DNA from: Aselliscus stoliczkanus
Lineage: Eukaryota; Chordata; Mammalia; Chiroptera; Hipposideridae
Direction of reading: 5' to 3'
Length of the DNA stretch: 64,000 nt
NCBI GenBank assembly: GCA_033961575.1
Contig: CM066731.1
Span: forward strand, 136,331,001-136,395,000
Shown here: positions 48,101 through 60,087 of the stretch, piece after piece
Numbering within the stretch: position 1 is the stretch's first letter
Layout of the letters: each line of letters opens with the position of its first letter
Made by a program: the position numbers and the translations under genes
Notes under the pieces: model-generated
Database searches by the model: none
Told to the model about the DNA's origin: nothing
What the model saw: the letters and a program-made list of their open reading frames with translations, nothing else

Positions 48101-48635
48101 CACATTGGTCTTAGCAGCAGCATTTCTATATTAACATTAATTTCCATTAGCTCACACCATTTACTGGGGGGAAAACAAAAAAAGATGCCAGGTTGTTCGT
48201 ATTAATCAGTACATAGTCCTATTAGGCTACTTAATATTTTATAATATTATCCATATTTTAATTTTAAAATCCCTCAAAATATTTTATATGTATATTTTTG
48301 TTCCAATTTCAACATTTTCTGGATATTCCATAATATATTTCCTTTATGTACATCTGCCATACTACAAGTAGTAAGATTTCAAAAATGCATTTTATTTTTC
48401 TAAATAATAGTTTAGTTTTAAAAAAAAATTAACTAGTAAAATAGATTTTTTTCAGGATTGTTGCAATAGAGAATTAGAGACTTCAAAAGAAAACTAAGCT
48501 CACTTCCAAATATAGCATGGACATGTGGGAATTTATAGCCAAGGAGCAAGATGGGCAACAGTGGATGGAAATTGCTAAAAGGAAATATCAAGGGTAAGGG
48601 GGACTCTTGCTTTTTTTTCTTTTTAAAAAAGACTT
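45191..48635. other. Unique-looking DNA, no gene seen
   Basis: Apart from the MIR at 46600-46815, nothing is recognisable. The frame 47239-47559 (106 codons, + strand, MAPLASQHHSSRLSL start) has a mildly hydrophobic beginning but no domain, splice context or repeat support. Confidence 0.5.
46600..46815 (+). mobile_element. MIR (mammalian-wide SINE)
   Basis: MIR core text is visible: 'tctgagtctcagtttcctcctttgtaaaatg', then 'taataactcttattccacttacctcactggttgttgtgaacaa' and 'gtgaaagttctgtgaaaa'. Old and inert. Confidence 0.85.
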
Positions 48636-49790
48636 TTATTAAAAATATAGCTAACATATAATATTATTTTAGTTTCAGGTGTATATCATAGTTATTTAAC
48701 ATTTATATACCTCAAGAAGTGATCACCATAAGCCCAGGAACCATATGACTATGTATTAATACCACACTATCACAATATTATTGACTATATTCCCCATGCT
48801 GTACATTATATACCCATGACTTATTTGTTTTGTGCCTGGAATATTAAGCTTCTTATTCCCCTTCACCTTTCCCTCCATTTTTAATTTTTCAATTACAGTT
48901 GACATTCAATATTATTTTATATTACTTTAGGTGCACAGCATAGTGGTTAAACATTTATATAATTTATAAAGTGATCCTCTTGACTAGTCTAGTACCACCT
49001 GGCATTATACAGAGGTATTTCCATATCATTGACTATTTTCCCCATGCTTTAGTTTACATCTCCATGACTATTTTTAACTACTAATCTGCACTTTTTTTTA
49101 AAAAGATTTTATTGGGGAATTGGGAGAGGACAACAGCATTGGGGAACTGAGGAAGGGGAACAGACAACTTGCTGTCCTTCTGTTCTTCAGTCTAGTTGTG
49201 GAGGACGTTGCTTCACTGGCCTATGTTGGTATCATCATTGCACTCTTCTCGGGTGAGGCAGATCAGTCACCGGCCACTGGACAGCCGCTCACAGCAGATC
49301 TTGGCAGCTCACGCTGGCTGCCAGCCGCTCACGCTGGCTGCTGGCCACTCACTGTAGCCTGTGGCAACCCACTGCAGCAGGGGCTGCAGCTATGCCGTCC
49401 CCAAGGACTCACAGCAGCCCAGCTCCAGGTGGAGCTGTTGTTCACCATCTTAGCTCTAGAGGGCAGTGTCACTGGCCCTCATATGTGGGATCTGAATCGG
49501 GGCCGCTGGTGTCCCAAGCCAGCTCCTAACCAACGCACCACTAGGCTGGCCCCTAATCTGTACTTCTCAATCCTTTCACCTTTTTTACCCTACCCCCGAC
49601 GGCCTCCCATTTATCATCCCCCAAAACCTAGTACCATTCTGACACCATACATAATTATTACAATATCATTGACTATATTCCTTATGCTATACCCCACATC
49701 CCATAACTACTTTTTTACTACCAGTTTGTACTTTTTAATTCTTTCGCTTTTTTTCACCCACACCCCAACCCTCCTCCTGTCTGGTAACCA
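48636..49790 (-). repeat. L1-E 3' UTR with repeated ~220-bp units
   Basis: The same text recurs three times in order: 'attgactatattccccatgctgtacattatat...catgacta' near 48780, 'cattgactattttccccatgctttagtttacatctccatgacta' near 49025, and 'cattgactatattccttatgctataccccacatcccataacta' near 49667. Each is preceded by a variant of the CAGGTGTA...ATAGT text or its degenerate form. The 3' UTR therefore contains internal duplications. The younger L1s keep two such units. Confidence 0.65.
49094..49552 (-). mobile_element. Composite SINE-headed retroposon (SVA-like plan)
   Basis: On minus it begins with a SINE-A head (GGGCCAGCCTAGTGG to CACTGCCCTC, about 49552-49455). A ~350-bp non-SINE body follows, with short near-tandem 20-bp units (49307-49326 and 49327-49346, with degenerate neighbours). 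It ends at AATAAA (plus 49113-49108) and an A tail. The TSD CTAATCTGCACTT / CTAATCTGTACTT at 49081-49093 and 49553-49565 has one mismatch and shows that head and body inserted together. The overlapping 224-codon plus frame is fortuitous. I do not recognise the body. Confidence 0.85.
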
Positions 49791-49854
49791 TTAAAATGAT
49801 CTCTGTATCTATGAATTTGTTTCTGTTTTATTTGTTTATTTTGTTCTTTAAATT

Positions 49855-50289
49855 TCATATATAAGCGAAATCACATTGCATCTGTCTTACTCTACCTGAC
49901 ATTCCACTCAGCACAGTACCTTTCAGATCAATCCAGGCCACCACAGATGACCAGAACCCATTCTCTTCCAAGGCCAAGCAATATTCCATTGTATATATGT
50001 ACCAGCTCCTGTTTATCCATTCTTCTATCAATGGACATCCAGACTGTTCAGATAAACACCCAGAAGTGCGATTACTTGGTCCTTCTTTGTCTCTTGATTT
50101 GGCCTTTATTTTAAAGTCAATTTTGTCTGGTATAACTATAGCCACCCCAGCTTTGTTTTGTTTTGTTTTGTTTCCATTTTCATGAAATAACTTTTTCCAT
50201 CCCTTTACTTTCCATCTGTGTGTGTCTTTCAAGCTGAAGTGATTCTCTTGTAGGCAGAGCATATGTAAGGGTTTTATTTTTTTATCCAT
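49855..50289 (-). pseudogene. L1-E ORF2 relic: endonuclease start fused to C-terminus
   Basis: One open frame of 144 codons reads the endonuclease N-terminus (LCLQENHFSLKDTHRWKVKG, AGVAIVIPDKIDF) and then, after KEG near 50080, switches to the ORF2 C-terminal region ([15 protein letters not shown] ... SGMSGRVRQ). More than 1000 codons are missing, including all of the reverse transcriptase. The join is in frame. Whether the fusion was ever translated is unknown. Confidence 0.85.
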
Positions 50290-50407
50290 TCAGCTCTCCT
50301 GTGTCTTTTGATGGGAGCATTTAATCCATTTCAATTGATTACTTTCAATTGAAAGTAATTGTTGATAGAAATGTAGTTATTGACATTTTATTATTCATAA
50401 TTTTGAC

Positions 50408-50432
<25 letters not shown>
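50408..50432. repeat. (CT)n microsatellite
   Basis: Twelve or so CT repeats followed by a T-run, lying in the ORF1-ORF2 spacer of L1-E. Confidence 0.9.
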
Positions 50433-50439
<7 letters not shown>

Positions 50440-51350
50440 CCATCTTAAAGAAGTCCTTCTAATATTCCTCATAATACTTGTTTGTTGGTGATGAACTTCT
50501 TAAGCTTTTTCTTGTCTGGGAAACTCTTCATCTATCCTTTGATTTTAAATTATAGCTCTTCTGTGAAGAATAATCTTGGTTGTAGGACCTTTCTTTTCAC
50601 CCATTGAATATGTTGTGCTAATCCTGTCTGGCCTGCAAAGTTTCTGTTGCAAAAATCACCTGACAATCTTATGCAGGATTTCTTATAAGTTACTAGTTGT
50701 CTTTCTCCTGATACTTTTAGGATTCCCTCTTTGTTTTTAACCTTTCTCATTTTAATCATAATGTATCCTGGTGTGGGCCTGTGTGGGTTCATCTTGTTTG
50801 GGATTCTCTGTACTTTCTAATCTTGTATGTCTATTTCCTTCACCAAGTTAGAAAAGTTGTCATTATTTCTTCAAATAGGTTCTCAATCCTTGCTTTCTTT
50901 CTTCTCTTTCTGATACCCTTGTGATGTGAGTGTTGTTATGCTTGATGTTGCCCCAGAGGTCTCTTAAACTATATCCTCATTTTTTGGATTCTTTTTTCCT
51001 TTCCTGCTCTGAATGGGTGTTTTCTGCTACCTTGTCTTGCAAATCGCTGACTTGATCCTCTGCTTCACCTAGTTTGCTGGTGATTCTTTCTACTGCATTC
51101 TGCATTTCAGTTATTGTATTCTTTACTTCTGACTGGTTATTTTTTATGGTTTCTATGTCATTTTATATGCTTTCTATCTCACTGTTGAAACTCTCACTAA
51201 GTTCCTTGAGCATTCTTATAACCATTGTTTTCAATTCCGTATCTGGTAGGTTGCTTGCCTTCATTTCATTTAGTTCTTTTTCTGGAATACTCTCCTGTTC
51301 TTTCATTTGGGATATTTTGTTGTTGTTGTTGCCTCATTTTGACTGGCTCT
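50440..51350 (-). pseudogene. L1-E ORF1, heavily broken
   Basis: Antisense ORF1 text is recognisable across the whole length: 'aagaagtccttctaatattcctcataatac' at the C-terminal end, then frame 50792-50550 (MNPHRPTPGYIMIKMRKVKNKEG, the RRM/CTD joint), and coiled-coil text near 51000-51200. Many indels and stops are present. It is older than ORF1 of L1-B, L1-C and L1-F. Confidence 0.78.
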
Positions 51351-52061
51351 CTGCATTTGTTTCTATGTATTAGATAGATCTGCTATGTCTTCCACTCTTG
51401 GCCAGCTGGCCTTATGTAATAGGTATCCTGTGGGGCATGGGAACAGTCTCCCCGGTCATCTGCTACAGATGCTCCATGAGTGTCCCTTGTGTGAGTTGTG
51501 TGTGCCCTCCTTTTATAGTTGAATCTTTTTTTTTAGTTCTTTTATTGTGAAATAAACATTATTATTATTTTTTAATTAGTTTGACGTGTAAAATACAGTG
51601 CAATAGTTATACTTTTTACTTCTCAAAGTGACAACCCCCCTCCCCCAATTCGCCACCCCACTCCTCCCCTCGATATCATACATATCTATTACAATTCCTT
51701 TGACTCCCTTCCACAGAATACTCTACATCCCGTGACTATCTATAGATTCAATTACAGTTGGCATACAATATTATACAACATCAGTTTCAGGTATACAGTG
51801 CAGTGATCAAGCCTCTACTCTATCCATGAAGTGGTTTCCCTAACAAGACATGTGACCATCTGACACCCCACAAAATATTTACATTATTATATTCCCCAAA
51901 CTGTCTTTCATATCCCTGTGGCAATATTGTAGTTACCTATTTATGCTGTCTAATCCCTTCCCCTTCTCCCTCATCCCCACCCCCTCCCAACTAGTAACCA
52001 TCAGTTTTTCATCTATATCTATGAGACTGTTTCTGTTTACTTTGCTTGTTCATTCAGTTTT

Positions 52062-55000
52062 TCAGATTCCACATATAAGTGAGATCATATGGTATTTGTC
52101 TTTCTCCGACTGACTTATTTCACTTAACATAATATTCCCTAGGTCCATCCATATTGTTGCAAATGATACAATTTCATTCTTCTTTATAGCAGAGTAATAC
52201 TCCATTGTATAAATGTACCACAGTTTCTTAATCCAGTCATCTAATGATGGGCATTTTGGTTGTTTCCAAGTCTTAGCTATTGTAAATAGCGCTGCAATGA
52301 ACATAGGGTTGCATAAATTTTTTTGAATTCGTGTCTTGAATTCTACTGGGTAGATACCCAAGAGTGGAATTGCTGGCTCATATGGTAGTTCCATTTCCAG
52401 TTTATTGAGATTCCTCCATACTGATTTCCATAATGGCTGCACCAATCTGCAGTCCCAGAATAGTGCAGCAGGGTTCCCTTTTATCCACAACCTCGCCAGA
52501 ACTTGTTGTTTGTTAATTGATTGATGGTCGCTATTCTGACCGGAATGAGGTGGTATCTCATTGTGGTTTTTATTTGCATTTCTCTGATGATTAGTGAGGT
52601 TGAACATTTTTTCATATGCCTGTTGGCCATATGTATGTCCTCTTTAGAGAAATGCCTCTTCATATCCTCTGTCCATTTTTTAATTGGGTTGTTTGTTTTT
52701 TTGGTGTTGAGTTTCATGAGTGTTTTGTAAATTTTGGATATTAACCCCTTATCAGATATATCGTTGGCAAATATTTTCTCCCATTCAGTAGGCTGCCTTT
52801 TTGTTTTATTGATGATTTCCTTTGCTGTGAAAAAACGTTTAAGTTTGATGTAATCCCATATGTTCATTTTTTCTTTTATTTCCCTAGCCTGAGAGGATGT
52901 ATCAATAAAAATATTACTCAGGGTAATGTCTGCAAACTTATGCCCTATGTTTTCTTCTAGGAGTTTTATGGTTTCAGGTCTTACATTTAAGTCTTTAATC
53001 CATTTTGAGTTTGTTCTCATATGTGGTGTAAGTAGGTGGTCCATTTTTATTTTTTTGCATATGTCAGTCCAATTTTCCCAGTAGCATTTATTAATAGACT
53101 ATCTTTACTCTAGTGTAAATTCTTGCTTTCATTGTCATAGATTAAATGACCGTAAATGGATGTGTTTATTCCTGAGTTCTCTATTCTGTTCCATTGGTCT
53201 ATATGTCTGTTTTTATTCCAGTACCACACTGTTTTGATTATTGTAGCCTTGTATGTTTTGATGTCAGGTAGCGTGATGCCTCCCACTTTATTCTTATTTC
53301 TCAAGATTGCCATGGCTATTTGGGGTCTTTTGTGGTTCCATATAAATTTTAGGATTATATGTTCTACTTCTGAAAAAAATGTACTTGGTAGTTTGATTGG
53401 AATTGCATTGAATCTATATATTGCCTTAGGTAGTATTGACATTTTAACTATATTAATTCTTCCTATCCATGAACATAGTATGTATTTCCATTTATTTATG
53501 TCTTCTTTGATTTCTCTCTTCAGTGTCTCATAATTTTCTGAGTACAGGTCTTTTACTTCTTTAGTTAAATTGATTCCTAGATATTTTATTGTTTTTTGAG
53601 GCAATTGTAAAAGGAATTGTTTTCCGATTTCTTCTTCTGATAGTTTATTATTGGTGTATACAAATGCAACTGATTTCTGAATATTAATTTTGTATCCTGC
53701 TACCTTACCAAATTCGTGTATCAGTTCTAGCAGTTTTTTGGTGGAGTCTTTGGGATTCTCTATCTATAGTCTCATGTCATCTGCATATAATGACAATTTT
53801 ACTTCCTCTTTTCCAATATAGATGCATTTTATTTTATTTTCTTGTCTGATTGTTGTGGCCAGAACTTCTAGAACTATGTTAAATAGCAGTGGTGAAAGTG
53901 TGCAGCCTTGTCTTGTTCCTGATCTTAAGGGGAAAGCTTTTAGCCTTTCCCCATTGACTACGATATTTGCTGTGGGCTTACTGTGTATTGCCTTTGTTAT
54001 GTTGAGATATGATCCTTGAATTCCCACTTTGCTAAGAGTTTTGATCATAAATCGTGGCTGTATTTTTTCAAATGCTTTTTCTTCATCTATTGATATGATC
54101 ATATGATTTTTATTTTTCATTTTGTTAACATGATGTATTACATTAATTGATTTGCAGATATTGAACGAAACTTGCATACCAGGAATGAATCCCATTTGAT
54201 CGTGGTGTATGATCTTTTTAATGTGATGCTGAATTCGGTTTGCTATTATTTTGTTGAGAATTTTTGCATCTATGTTCATTAGGGATATCAGCCTGTAGAT
54301 TTTGTTTTTTGTAATATCTTTGTCTGACTTTGGAATCAGGGTGATAGTGGCTTCATAGAAAGAGTTTGGGAGCCTTCCCTCCTTCTGTATTTTTTGAAAT
54401 AGTTTGAGGAGAATATGTATTAATTCTTTTTTGAATGTTTTGTAAGATTCACCTGTGAAGCCATCTGGTCCAGGACTTTTGTTTGTTGGAAGATTGTTGA
54501 TTACTGATTCAATTTCTTTGGCAGTAATCAGTCTGTTCAGAGTTTCTGTTTCTTTTTTGTTCAGAGTTGGTAGATTGCATGCTTCTAGAAATTTATCCAT
54601 TTCTTCCAGATTGTCAAATTTGTTAGCATATAGTTGCTTATAGTATTTTCTTAAAATTTTCTGTATTTCTGTAGTATCTGTTGTCACTTCTCCTCTTTCA
54701 TTTCTGATTTTATTAATTTGTGTCCTCTCTCTCTTTTTCTTGGTGAGTCTGGTTAAGCATTTGTCAATTTTGTTTATCTTTTCAAAAAACCAACTCTTGG
54801 TTTCATTGATCTTTTGTATTGTTGTTGTTTTTTTGTTGTTCTCTATTTGATTTATTTCTGCTCTGTTCTTTATTATTTCCTTCCTTATACTCCCTTTAGG
54901 CTTGTTTTGCTGTTCTTTTTCGAATTCCCTTAGGTGTAAAGATAGTCTGTTGATTTGAGATTTTTCTTCCTTCTTTAGGTAGGACTGCACTGCTATGAAC

Positions 55001-55890
55001 TTCCCTCTTAGGACTGCTTTCTCTGCATTCCAGAGATTTTGGGTCATGGTGTTTTCATTTTCGTTTGTCTCAAGGTATCTTTTGATTTCCTCCTTGATCT
55101 CATTTTTGACCCACTCACTATTTGGTAGCATGTTATTTAGCCTCCATGTATTTGTAAGCTTTCCAGATTTCTTCTTATAATTGATTTCTAGTTTCATAGC
55201 ATTGTGGTCAGAGAAGACACTTGATATGATTTCAGTCATCTTAAATTTGTTAAGACTTGTTTTATGGCCTAACATGTGGTCTATCTTGGAAAATGTTCTA
55301 TGTGCACTTGAGAAGAATGTATATTCTCTAGCTTTGGGGTGAAGTCCTCTAAAAATATTAATTAAATCCAGCTGATCTAAAGTGTCATTTAAGGCCACTG
55401 TGTCTAGGTTGATTTTCTGTCTGGAGGATCTGTCCATTGGTGACAATGGGTGTTGAAGTCCCCTACTATGACAGTGTTACTGTTGATCTCTGTCTTTATG
55501 TCTGTCAAAATCTGTTTTGCATATCTAGGAGCTCCTATATTGGGTGCATAGATGTTTACTAGAGTTATGTCCTCTTGTTGAATTGATCCCTTTATTATTA
55601 TGTAGTGCCCTTCTTTGTATTTTATTGTAGTCTTCATTTTAAAGTCTATTTTGTCCAAAATAAGTATTGCTACTCCAGCTTTTTTCTCATTTTCATTCGC
55701 ATGAAATATCTTATTCCATCCCTTTACTTTCAGTCTGTGTGTGTCTTTTGATCTGAGATGAGTCTCTTGTAGACAGTATATGCATGGGTCTTTTTTCTTA
55801 TCCACTCAGCCACTCTGTGTCTTTTGATTGGAGCATTTAGCCCATTCACATTTAAAGTAATTACTGATATGTGCATATTTATTGCCATTT
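52062..55890 (-). pseudogene. L1-F ORF2, several frameshifts and stops
   Basis: Pieces in order from the N-terminus: start text near 55890; 55805-55404 (endonuclease, QETH, GDFNTH); 55446-53764 (560 codons, endonuclease end with SDHNAM, then reverse transcriptase to SLYADDM); 53604-53110 and 53044-52481 (thumb and C-terminal part); and 52607-52062 (C-terminus to SLICGI). A TAG interrupts just after YADDMRL at about 53764. Frameshifts lie near 55795, 55420, 53605, 53080 and 52550. The Cys-rich motif reads FWRGCG/LWIKG, so Cys positions are altered. Confidence 0.9.
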
Positions 55891-55944
55891 TGTTATTTGT
55901 ATTTCTTGTCTTCCTGGGTTAGCTTGTTTTCCCCTTTCTTCTGT

Positions 55945-56824
55945 TTAAAAAAGCCCTTTTAACATTTCCTGCAATGCTGGCTTGTGGTCATGAACTCTTT
56001 AAGCTTCTTCTTTTCTGAGAAGCTCTTTATCTCTCCTTCAATTTTAAGTGATAGCCGTGCTAGATAGAGCAATCTTGGTTGTAGACCTTTATTTTGTGTC
56101 ACTTTGAGTTATCTCCTGCCACTCCCTTCTGGCCTGCAGAGTTTCTGAAGAAAAGTCAGCTGTTAGTCTAATAGGAGTTCCTTTGTATGTAACCTGCTGT
56201 CTTTCCCTTGCTGCTTTTAGGATTCTGTCTTTGTCTTTAAGCTTTGCCATTTTGACTATGATGTGTCTTGGTGTGGGCTTGTTTGGATTCAGCCTATTTG
56301 GAACTCTCTGCACTTCCTGGGCTTGTATGTTGATTTCCTTCACCAGGGTAGGGAAGTTTTCAGTCATTATTTCTTTAAATACATTCTCAATCCCTTGCTT
56401 CTTCTCTTCTCCTTCTGGTATTCCTATGACGTGAGGTTGTTGCATTTCATGTTGTCCCAGAGGTCTCTTAAACTATTTTCATTCTTTTTTATTCTTTTTT
56501 CTTTTTGTTGTGCCAACTGGGTGATTTCTACTATTTTGTCTTCTAATTTGCTGATCCACTCCTGTGCTTCATCTATTCTACTGATGAATCCTTCGAGTGT
56601 GTTCTTCATTTCAGTTATTATATTCTTCAGTTATTGTGTTCTAACTGGTTGTTTTTTATGGTTTCCCTATCCTTCTTTATGTCCTCGCTAAGTTCCTTAA
56701 ACATTCTTATCATCAGTGTTGTAAACTCTGTCGCTGAAACTTTGGATACCTCTGCTTCATTTAGTTCCATTTCTAGAGTTTTCTTCTAATCTTTTACTTG
56801 GGACGTGTTTCTTTGTTTCTTCAT
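55945..56824 (-). pseudogene. L1-F ORF1, broken
   Basis: The expected start (ATGAAGAAACAAAG, plus 56824) is followed by a stop after 12 codons. The coiled coil is in frame 56609-56424 and the RRM part in 56445-56089 (VIGIPEGEEKKQG, KPTPRHIIVKMAKLKDKD). The C-terminal end with LQEMLKGLF runs to 55945. At least three lesions are present. Confidence 0.85.
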
Positions 56825-57366
56825 TCTGGCTGTCGTTCAATGAATGCTTCGATGTATTAGATAGATCACCAGACTTGACGTGGCCTCCTCTTTAGGTTTA
56901 GAGGTTCTGTTCATCTAGTGTGCAGGGGACTTCTGAGGTTAAATGTTGTATAAATTATTTGTAATTTTGATGTGATCCTGGGAGGCAGTTGGGACAGCAT
57001 CCATCTATTCTTCCATCTTTCCTGAGTCTCTATAGTTGAGTCTTAATTGCTATTAGCACATCAGTGGATGGGATTGACTCTCAGGATGATTGGCTCTGGG
57101 GTTGGGCCACATCCACAGCTTATGAGCTACTGTGCAAAGAGCTTATTTCAGAAAGTGGCATTTGCCCTAGTGGTCTCTCTTGCTTGTTGAGATCACTCTT
57201 GTGGAACTAATCGTGTGGTGCTCTGTGGTGGTCTGAAGTCAATCTCCAGAGATGTTGGTTCTGGGGCTTCTTGGGAGGGGCTCTGGTATAGGCCCAAGTC
57301 ACCTACTGCCTACTACCTATGACCAGCTAGGGACTATCTGGTAGTAGCTACAAAATGACCCACCTG

Positions 57367-57370
57367 TTTT

Positions 57371-57429
<59 letters not shown>

Positions 57430-57434
57430 TTTTA
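57367..57434. repeat. (TTTA)n microsatellite
   Basis: About 16 near-perfect TTTA units within the 5' UTR portion of L1-E. Probably length-polymorphic. Confidence 0.95.
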
Positions 57435-60057
57435 TTGCCTGTGCTAAAGTTGGAGGCATGTGGGAAAAGCCACACTACAAACCAAGGATGACTGCCACCA
57501 GTACCGGGCTTGGGTTAGCTCCATATAAGGCCAAAATACTCCCAGGCCTGCTCCCTTAAGTTTCAGTGACTGATAAAGCCATGAGCAGTATGTAAGTGGG
57601 TGAGGCAGTGTTTCAGGGAGTCATGAGAGTGGGGAGTGTCATGGTCATCAGGTTAATATAGATTCTGGTTTGGTGCCAGAGTTGATCCTGGAGCTACTCA
57701 GCAAAAGTCTCAGAGCACACTGAGGCCAGTTGCTACCCACGTGGAGCCTGTGGACTCTGACAGTTTCCAAGAAAGAGTGCAATGTGGGCAGGGCTGGCTG
57801 TTCGCAAAGTAAGTGCCTCTGGCATTGAGGAAGTTGGGTAGAGCACAGTACCAGTGAGTCAGCAGGGTGGAGCAGTGGAGCTCACCAGGCCAATCATATT
57901 CAGATTTGGTGGTGTGGGGGTGGACTCAACACAAGAAAGATGGTGCCTGCCTGCTGGCTGCACAGGAATGCTGACTGTCCTCACCTGGAATCTACACACC
58001 TCATTCTATTCCCTGAATGCCTCTGACACATCCTGAGTCACTGTCCCTCCACCGGGGCCCACAGTGAGTACCTGCAAGTGAGTGAATCTGTGCACGGGCC
58101 TTTCAAGAGTACAGCTGGGTTCCTTGCCACCTTCCATTTCACTCAGTCTTTGGAATCTCCATTCTTTTTTATAGCCAGATGTTATGAGGGCTCTTTATAT
58201 CAGCACCAGTACTCTGGGCTAGGGTGTCTGGTGTGTTACCGGGGTCCCTCACTCCTCTGTGGGGAAAACTCTGTTGCTGAGATATCCCTCCTGATTTTCA
58301 ACCACTGTATCGAGGTTTGGGGCCCAGCTATTTTGCATCTCTGCCCCTCCTACCGGTCTACATGTGTCTTCTTTTTTATATCCTTTGTTGTAAAACTTCT
58401 GTTCAGTTAGATTTCAAATGGTTCTCCAGGTTGATTGTTCTATAATTTGGTTGTAATTTTAATGTGTTCACAGAAGAAGGCATGCACAATGTTTATCTGT
58501 CCACCATCTTGAATCTGACTGGTTTTCAAAATGTTTTATTCAGATGCACTAATCTGAGAAAGTAACCTCTCCCTACTTGGAAAGTTAGTGCTTGAGTCAA
58601 ATACTTTCACTTTGCACTCTGGCCTCTTCCTTGTCTGGTTGATTATTTTTCATTTTTCAGATCTTAAGTGAAATAAATATCCCTTCTTTAGAGAAATTTT
58701 TTGTAAATCCTGACTTGTTTAGGTCCTCCAGTAATACACACACATAGCTCTCATTCTTTTAAGTTCATGTCAGATTATACTATTCCTAGTAAATACCAAT
58801 TTGTAATTGTTTAAGTTTAATGGCTTTATTTCTGGACTTTAAACTCCATTAGGCCTTGTATCATGCTTGTCTTAAAATTGCTGAATTTTCTTTGTCTAAT
58901 GGAGTACAAAGCAGTAAGTAGGGGCTCAAAAACATTTTCATATGAGTGAAAAATGAAAAAGTCAACACTCTCTGGCACGCAATTCCTGATAAACCTAAAG
59001 CATGTAATCCTGATGAAACCTGGAACAAACTCAGGAACACTTCTGCCCACTAGTTAAACAGGTGTAGAAGCAATGGAGGCAGGAAAGTCTGCTCTCTGTA
59101 TCTTGCTGCAATTCACAAAGTTTTCATGATGTGTTAATTCTCCCAATCTTTTCAAGCTAATTTTGGAATCAGAGGCTGTGTAGAGAAAATCTGTGTTTTA
59201 TACCTCTGACCCCCTTTGATGAACCACCTGCCAGCTTAAGGTCAAATATAGAACCTAGCCTTAAGACATGGTGGTATTTCCAGAACTCAGTAAATTCAAC
59301 TACCATATAGTGTATTTGATTCAGTTTCTTATCTACCACTCAGATGCAAAGATCTAGACATTCTTTTCCCATTGCTCTTAGACTCTGTCAATAAATGGCT
59401 GGAAATATAAAGGATGGAACATTTTTTTAAATTCTCTTCTCACCATTTTAGTAAAAAGAGATTACTAACAACTATGTCTTTTTAAGATGTTACCTATATT
59501 AAGAGTTTGTTTTTCTTTTTAATTACTCAGTTACACTGAGGCAGCCATCAACTGAGCCTACTTGCTTGCCAAACATTAGACTATGACCAAAGAGAAAAAC
59601 AAGTCAAAGAAAAAGACAGCAAATTCTTTGAGCCATTTTGTTAGACAGTAAAAAGCCATTTTGATGACAATGTTTCTTTGTGTTAGTGGAAACAGTTTAA
59701 AACCATATTCTCTCATAATTTCTAAATTAAGAAGATACTGTTTGTTGTATACCCACAAAATAATATTCTTGTTCATCCCCTTCTATAAAGACCTGATAAA
59801 AGAGGCTTAAAGGCCCCAGTGGTTATCATGCAATCTTTCAATTCTAGGTGACATTAAGTCTTTGACCATTATTTCTTTTCTAAACAAAGTAAACAACTCA
59901 AGGTCACTTTGTTTATCCAAGTGCCATTGTGATTTGTTGTGAATATATGTTTTTGGAGGGTGTGCTTTGAGCACAATATAAATGTTCAATAATTGTGGAC
60001 TAACAAATAATTGTAATCATCATAGTCTTTATACTTGATTTAAAAATATAGGACTTG

Positions 60058-60087
60058 GTGCTCACTTTGGAAACACATATACTAAAA
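60058..60087 (+). pseudogene. U6 snRNA 5'-end fragment (about 30 nt)
   Basis: GTGCTCACTTTGGAAACACA followed by TATACTAAAA matches the first ~30 nt of U6 snRNA at about 26 of 30 positions, from the very first base. The match stops abruptly. No U6 promoter elements were found upstream. Only the 5' end is present, so this is a pseudogene scrap, and chance similarity cannot be fully excluded. Confidence 0.5.

Larger units (their letters stand above)
51528..57030 (-). mobile_element. L1-F: full-span LINE-1 with shortened 5' UTR
   Basis: A 5.5-kb minus-strand L1: 3' UTR (51528-52061), ORF2 (52062 to about 55890), ORF1 (55945-56824) and only ~200 bp of 5' UTR. The TSD TATAGTTGAATCTT / TATAGTTGAGTCTT lies at 51514-51527 and 57031-57044. 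The target was the 5' UTR of L1-E. Both ORFs are disrupted several times. Its 5' end matches the L1-B family (CCCAGGATCACA on minus near 56980), not the L1-C promoter. Confidence 0.92.
48636..58530 (-). mobile_element. L1-E: older internally deleted LINE-1
   Basis: Minus-strand L1 with its 3' UTR at 48636-49790, the ORF2 C-terminal end, an endonuclease start, ORF1 (about 50440-51350) and a long 5' UTR (51350-51513, continuing 57045-58530). The 5' end reads GATGGTGGACAG on minus near 58515, resembling the other L1 starts. Most of ORF2 is deleted. It is interrupted by the composite retroposon (49094-49552) and by L1-F (51528-57030). I could not define a clear TSD for the outer ends. Confidence 0.75.

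Noticed and set aside
49120..49794. 224-codon plus-strand ORF
   Set aside because: It runs antisense through the composite retroposon and into L1 3' UTR text. Low-complexity Pro/Thr/Leu end, no domain.
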